Positions 61,921 through 64,000 of a DNA stretch of 64,000 nt are shown in pieces (the first letter of the stretch is position 1; each line of letters starts with the position of its first letter). The translations under genes were made by a program, and so were the position numbers. This stretch comes from Rhodoferax sediminis (GTDB lineage: Bacteria > Pseudomonadota > Gammaproteobacteria > Burkholderiales > Burkholderiaceae_C). The stretch lies in the NCBI RefSeq assembly GCF_006970865.1, contig NZ_CP035503.1, forward strand, positions 509,001-573,000. The letters are read 5' to 3'. The notes under the pieces were generated by a model. It was given only the letters and a program-made list of their open reading frames with translations. It was not told the origin of the DNA and ran no database searches.

Positions 61921-63693
61921 TCAACTCGCGCTTTCCTTGATCTGGTACAGCGACGGCGCGCCCTCGGGGCGTTTTTCCAGCGTCCATCGCTGGCTGTGCA
62001 GCGCGCTCAAGGCCGGTCGATGCGCTATTGAAACGATAGCGCCACCCGCATGCTGTACTTGGGCCAGAAGCCTTTCATACACTTGTTTTTCGGCTGGCTC
62101 GTCGAGTGCGCTGGTGGCCTCGTCGGCAAAAATCCACTTGGGTTTTTTCAGCAGCACGCGCGCGATCGCCAGGCGCTGCTGCTCGCCGCCCGAGAGCTTC
62201 TGGCTCCACGCGTCCTGCGTATCGAGCTGCGTCGCCAACTGCGGCAGCAGGGCATCGGTCAGGGCCTGGCGCAGCGCCGCGTCGGTGTACTGATCGGCCG
62301 GCAGGGGATAGGCCAGCGCATCGCGCAGCCGGCCATTGGGAAAATAGGGACGCTGCGGAATGAACATCGAATCTGCGGGCTGTTCCACCCGGCCGCGGGC
62401 AAACGGCCAGATGCCGGCAAAGGCGCGGAACAGCGTGGACTTGCCGCTGCCCGAGGGGCCCTTGATCAGCACGCTGTCGCCGGCGCGCGCGTGCAGGGTG
62501 ACGTCCGAGAGCAGCACCGTGCCGCCGGGCAGCGCCAGCGTCAGGCCGTGCGTGGCCAGCGTGTCGGGCGCTACGGAATTCGTAGCCCCCAATGTAGACT
62601 GGGTCTGGGCTTGCGCCGCCATGCTCTCCTCAAAACTGGTCAGGCGGTCGGCCGTGGCGCGCCAGGCGGCCAGGCTGCTGTAGTTGTCGACAAACCAGCC
62701 CAGCGAATCCTGCACGCGGCCAAACGCGGAGGCAATCTGCATCAGCTCGCCGAGCTGGATGGCGCCGCTGAAAAAGCGTGGCGCCGCCACGATGAACGGA
62801 AACACCACGGCCGCCTGGCCAAAAAAATTGGTGAACCAGACCAGGTTTTTTTGCGCCTTGAGCAGCTTGAGAAAGTTGGACAGCACGCTGGAAAAGCGGC
62901 CGTCGAGTTGCGCGCGCTCCACGGCCTCGCCCTTGTCCAGCGCGATTGATTCGCTGTACTCGCGCACGCGCACCATGTGGTGCCGGAAATCGGCCTCGTA
63001 GCGCTGCTGCAGGAAGTTGAGCCGGATCTGCGGGCGGCCAATGTAATGGGTCGCGACGCTGCCCGCCATGCAGTACAGCACCGCCATCCAGACCATGAAG
63101 CCGGGGATGTTGTAGCTGCCGCCGTCAAATTTGAACGCAAAGCCGCCTGACAGGCTCCACAGGATGCCGACAAAGCTGGCCAGTGTGACGACTGCGTTGA
63201 GCAGCCCCATCGTGAGTGAGATGGTGTAGCTGGTGAACAGGTTCAAGTCTTCCTGGATGCGCTGGTCGGGGTTGTCGGGCGTGGCCCCGGCGTCGCCGGT
63301 AAAGCGCGCCAGCTCGAGCTGATAGAACGCATGATGGGCCAGCCAGCGCTGCAGGTAGTGGCCCGTCATCCAGGCGCGCCAGCGCAGCTCCAGCAGCTGG
63401 GTCAGGTAGAAGCGGTACACCGCGATGAGGATGAAGGCGAACGCGAGGTAGGTGAAGCGCCCGAGCTGGGTCCAGAACACAGGTTCGTTCTTGTTCTGCA
63501 GTGCGTCGTAGAACAGCCGGTTCCAGTCGTTGAGCAGCACCAGCATGTACACCGCCCCCAGGTTCAGCAGCACGATGGCCACCAGCAGGCCACGCGCCTT
63601 CCACTTTTCTTCGGACTGGAAATAGGGCAGCGACAGCGCCCAGACCTTGCGTGTGAAGACCTTGAAATCGGTGATTTTGGTGGACAGGCTCAT
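61921..63693 (-). CDS. SbmA/BacA-like ABC transporter, fused permease and ATPase
   Basis: A 590-residue half-transporter. The N-terminal six-helix membrane domain (residues about 20-330) is of the SbmA/BacA-like type that moves peptides, cobalamin or long-chain lipids, with RLNFLQQRYEADFRHHMVRV as a family segment. The ATPase domain has Walker A LIKGPSGSGKSTLFRAFAGI near residue 412, signature LSGGEQQRLAIARVLL, Walker B KWIFADEATSALDE and the switch His in VSIAHRPAL. Substrate unknown. Two antisense copies of the coding repeat lie within the ATPase half. Its ATG overlaps the stop of the upstream nucleotidase gene. Confidence 0.9.
   Translation of the reverse strand: MSLSTKITDFKVFTRKVWALSLPYFQSEEKWKARGLLVAIVLLNLGAVYMLVLLNDWNRLFYDALQNKNEPVFWTQLGRFTYLAFAFILIAVYRFYLTQLLELRWRAWMTGHYLQRWLAHHAFYQLELARFTGDAGATPDNPDQRIQEDLNLFTSYTISLTMGLLNAVVTLASFVGILWSLSGGFAFKFDGGSYNIPGFMVWMAVLYCMAGSVATHYIGRPQIRLNFLQQRYEADFRHHMVRVREYSESIALDKGEAVERAQLDGRFSSVLSNFLKLLKAQKNLVWFTNFFGQAAVVFPFIVAAPRFFSGAIQLGELMQIASAFGRVQDSLGWFVDNYSSLAAWRATADRLTSFEESMAAQAQTQSTLGATNSVAPDTLATHGLTLALPGGTVLLSDVTLHARAGDSVLIKGPSGSGKSTLFRAFAGIWPFARGRVEQPADSMFIPQRPYFPNGRLRDALAYPLPADQYTDAALRQALTDALLPQLATQLDTQDAWSQKLSGGEQQRLAIARVLLKKPKWIFADEATSALDEPAEKQVYERLLAQVQHAGGAIVSIAHRPALSALHSQRWTLEKRPEGAPSLYQIKESAS
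62024..62075 (+). repeat. Coding repeat copy 9 (antisense in ABC transporter gene)
   Basis: GCTATTGAAACGATAGC at 62024-62040, 20 nt, then GGGCCAGAAGCCTTTCATAC. The element points against the gene. The gene reads it as LLAQVQHAGGAIVSIA, next to the switch-histidine region. Confidence 0.7.
62570..62621 (+). repeat. Coding repeat copy 10 (antisense in ABC transporter gene)
   Basis: GCTACGGAATTCGTAGC at 62570-62586, 20 nt, then GGGCTTGCGCCGCCATGC. It also points against the gene, in the same codon phase as copy 9. The gene reads it as AAQAQTQSTLGATNSVA, the linker between membrane and ATPase domains. Confidence 0.72.
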
Positions 63694-64000
63694 GTGGCGG
63701 GACCCTTGATCTGGTTCGCCACTCCGCTGACCACATGCCCGGCGGGCACGTGCTGCGCGGCGGAATTGACGTGGCCGGTCTGATCATCAAAAAAGAAGTC
63801 GGGTTCAAATTCGCGCAAAAATTCTCCTTTCGGCAGGCCGCCGAGAAACATGGCCTCGTCGATCTCGATGTTCCAGTTCATCAGGGTGCGGATGGCGCGG
63901 TCATGCGCCGGGGCGCTGCGCGCGGTGACCAGCGCCGTGCGGATGCTCATCGTGGCCGTGCCTTCCTTCTGCAGCCGGTGCAGCGCCTGCAGCAGCGGCT
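63690..64000 (-). CDS. 5'-nucleotidase, C-terminal part
   Basis: The gene continues beyond base 64000; about 103 residues of its C-terminus are visible. VRTALVTAR-type sequence (MSIRTALVTARSAPAHDRAI), IDEAMFLGGLPKGEFLREF and DFFFDDQTGHVNSAAQHVPA match the end of cytosolic bacterial 5'-nucleotidases (Pfam 5-nucleotidase). It should dephosphorylate nucleoside monophosphates. The first ATG in view is internal, because the same frame reads PLLQALHRLQKEGTAT just ahead of it. The stop overlaps the ABC transporter ATG (ATGA). Confidence 0.85.
   Translation of the reverse strand, partial: PLLQALHRLQKEGTATMSIRTALVTARSAPAHDRAIRTLMNWNIEIDEAMFLGGLPKGEFLREFEPDFFFDDQTGHVNSAAQHVPAGHVVSGVANQIKGPAT

Overview
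The window is about 64 kb of GC-rich, gene-dense chromosomal DNA from a betaproteobacterium. It is most likely a member of the Burkholderiales, family Comamonadaceae (Polaromonas/Rhodoferax/Acidovorax-like). This rests on the gene content (Bug-type and TRAP solute-binding proteins, DUF6279 and DUF2917 proteins, an MdtABC-NodT pump, a thiosulfate-oxidising sox cluster) and on a small repeat family that I recall as common in that family. I saw no rRNA, tRNA, CRISPR array, insertion sequence or prophage. No gene-free stretch exceeds 300 bases.

Layout. 1-4.4 kb: 3' end of ruvB, a crotonase and a TRAP transporter (dctPQM type). 4.4-11.5 kb: a sterol-desaturase/YhhN fusion, a histidine phosphatase, ttcA, a folB-folM-like pair, a MidA methyltransferase, a DUF2905 protein and a ROK kinase. 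11.6-20.9 kb: a four-gene RND efflux operon (mdtABC-like plus a NodT outer-membrane lipoprotein). 21-29 kb: cca, a GST, an NDUFA9-like reductase, a small lipoprotein, slt, 5-formyl-THF cyclo-ligase, an aldo/keto reductase and a LysR/DUF2917 pair. 29.8-37.2 kb: TetR, LysR, a Bug protein with a flavin monooxygenase, gluconokinase, an atypical MBL-fold protein, and a divergent BLUF/Crp-Fnr pair. 37.2-43.9 kb: a DUF6279 lipoprotein, glmU, a broken DUF2726-like gene, an Lrp/AsnC regulator, glmS, a kinase and an NlpC/P60 lipoprotein. 44-46.4 kb: ahpCF behind a Fur/PerR-type operator.

46.4-57.7 kb looks like a nitric-oxide-responsive respiratory island. One operon holds two DUF2249 proteins, ferredoxin FdxA, a PAS protein and a hemerythrin. 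It is divergent from an NsrR-like Rrf2 regulator and a group III truncated globin. After serA come a CcoN-like haem-copper oxidase subunit with a CcoO/FixO-like cytochrome, a second cytochrome c, a Sco protein and a small membrane protein, then nnrS, an ECF sigma factor and a SirB2 protein. Three palindromes resembling NsrR operators lie at 48496-48518, 49028-49058 and 56373-56401. 57.6-61.8 kb is soxYZAX-soxB on the minus strand. The window ends with a BacA/SbmA-type ABC transporter overlapping the 3' end of a 5'-nucleotidase gene.

The most unusual signal crosses gene boundaries. Ten copies of a roughly 52-nt element with fixed architecture (17-nt imperfect palindrome GCTA-N9-TAGC, exactly 20 nt, then GGGC or TGGC) all lie inside protein-coding genes. 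Eight are in the sense direction and are all read in the same frame. Two are antisense within one gene and share the same phase.
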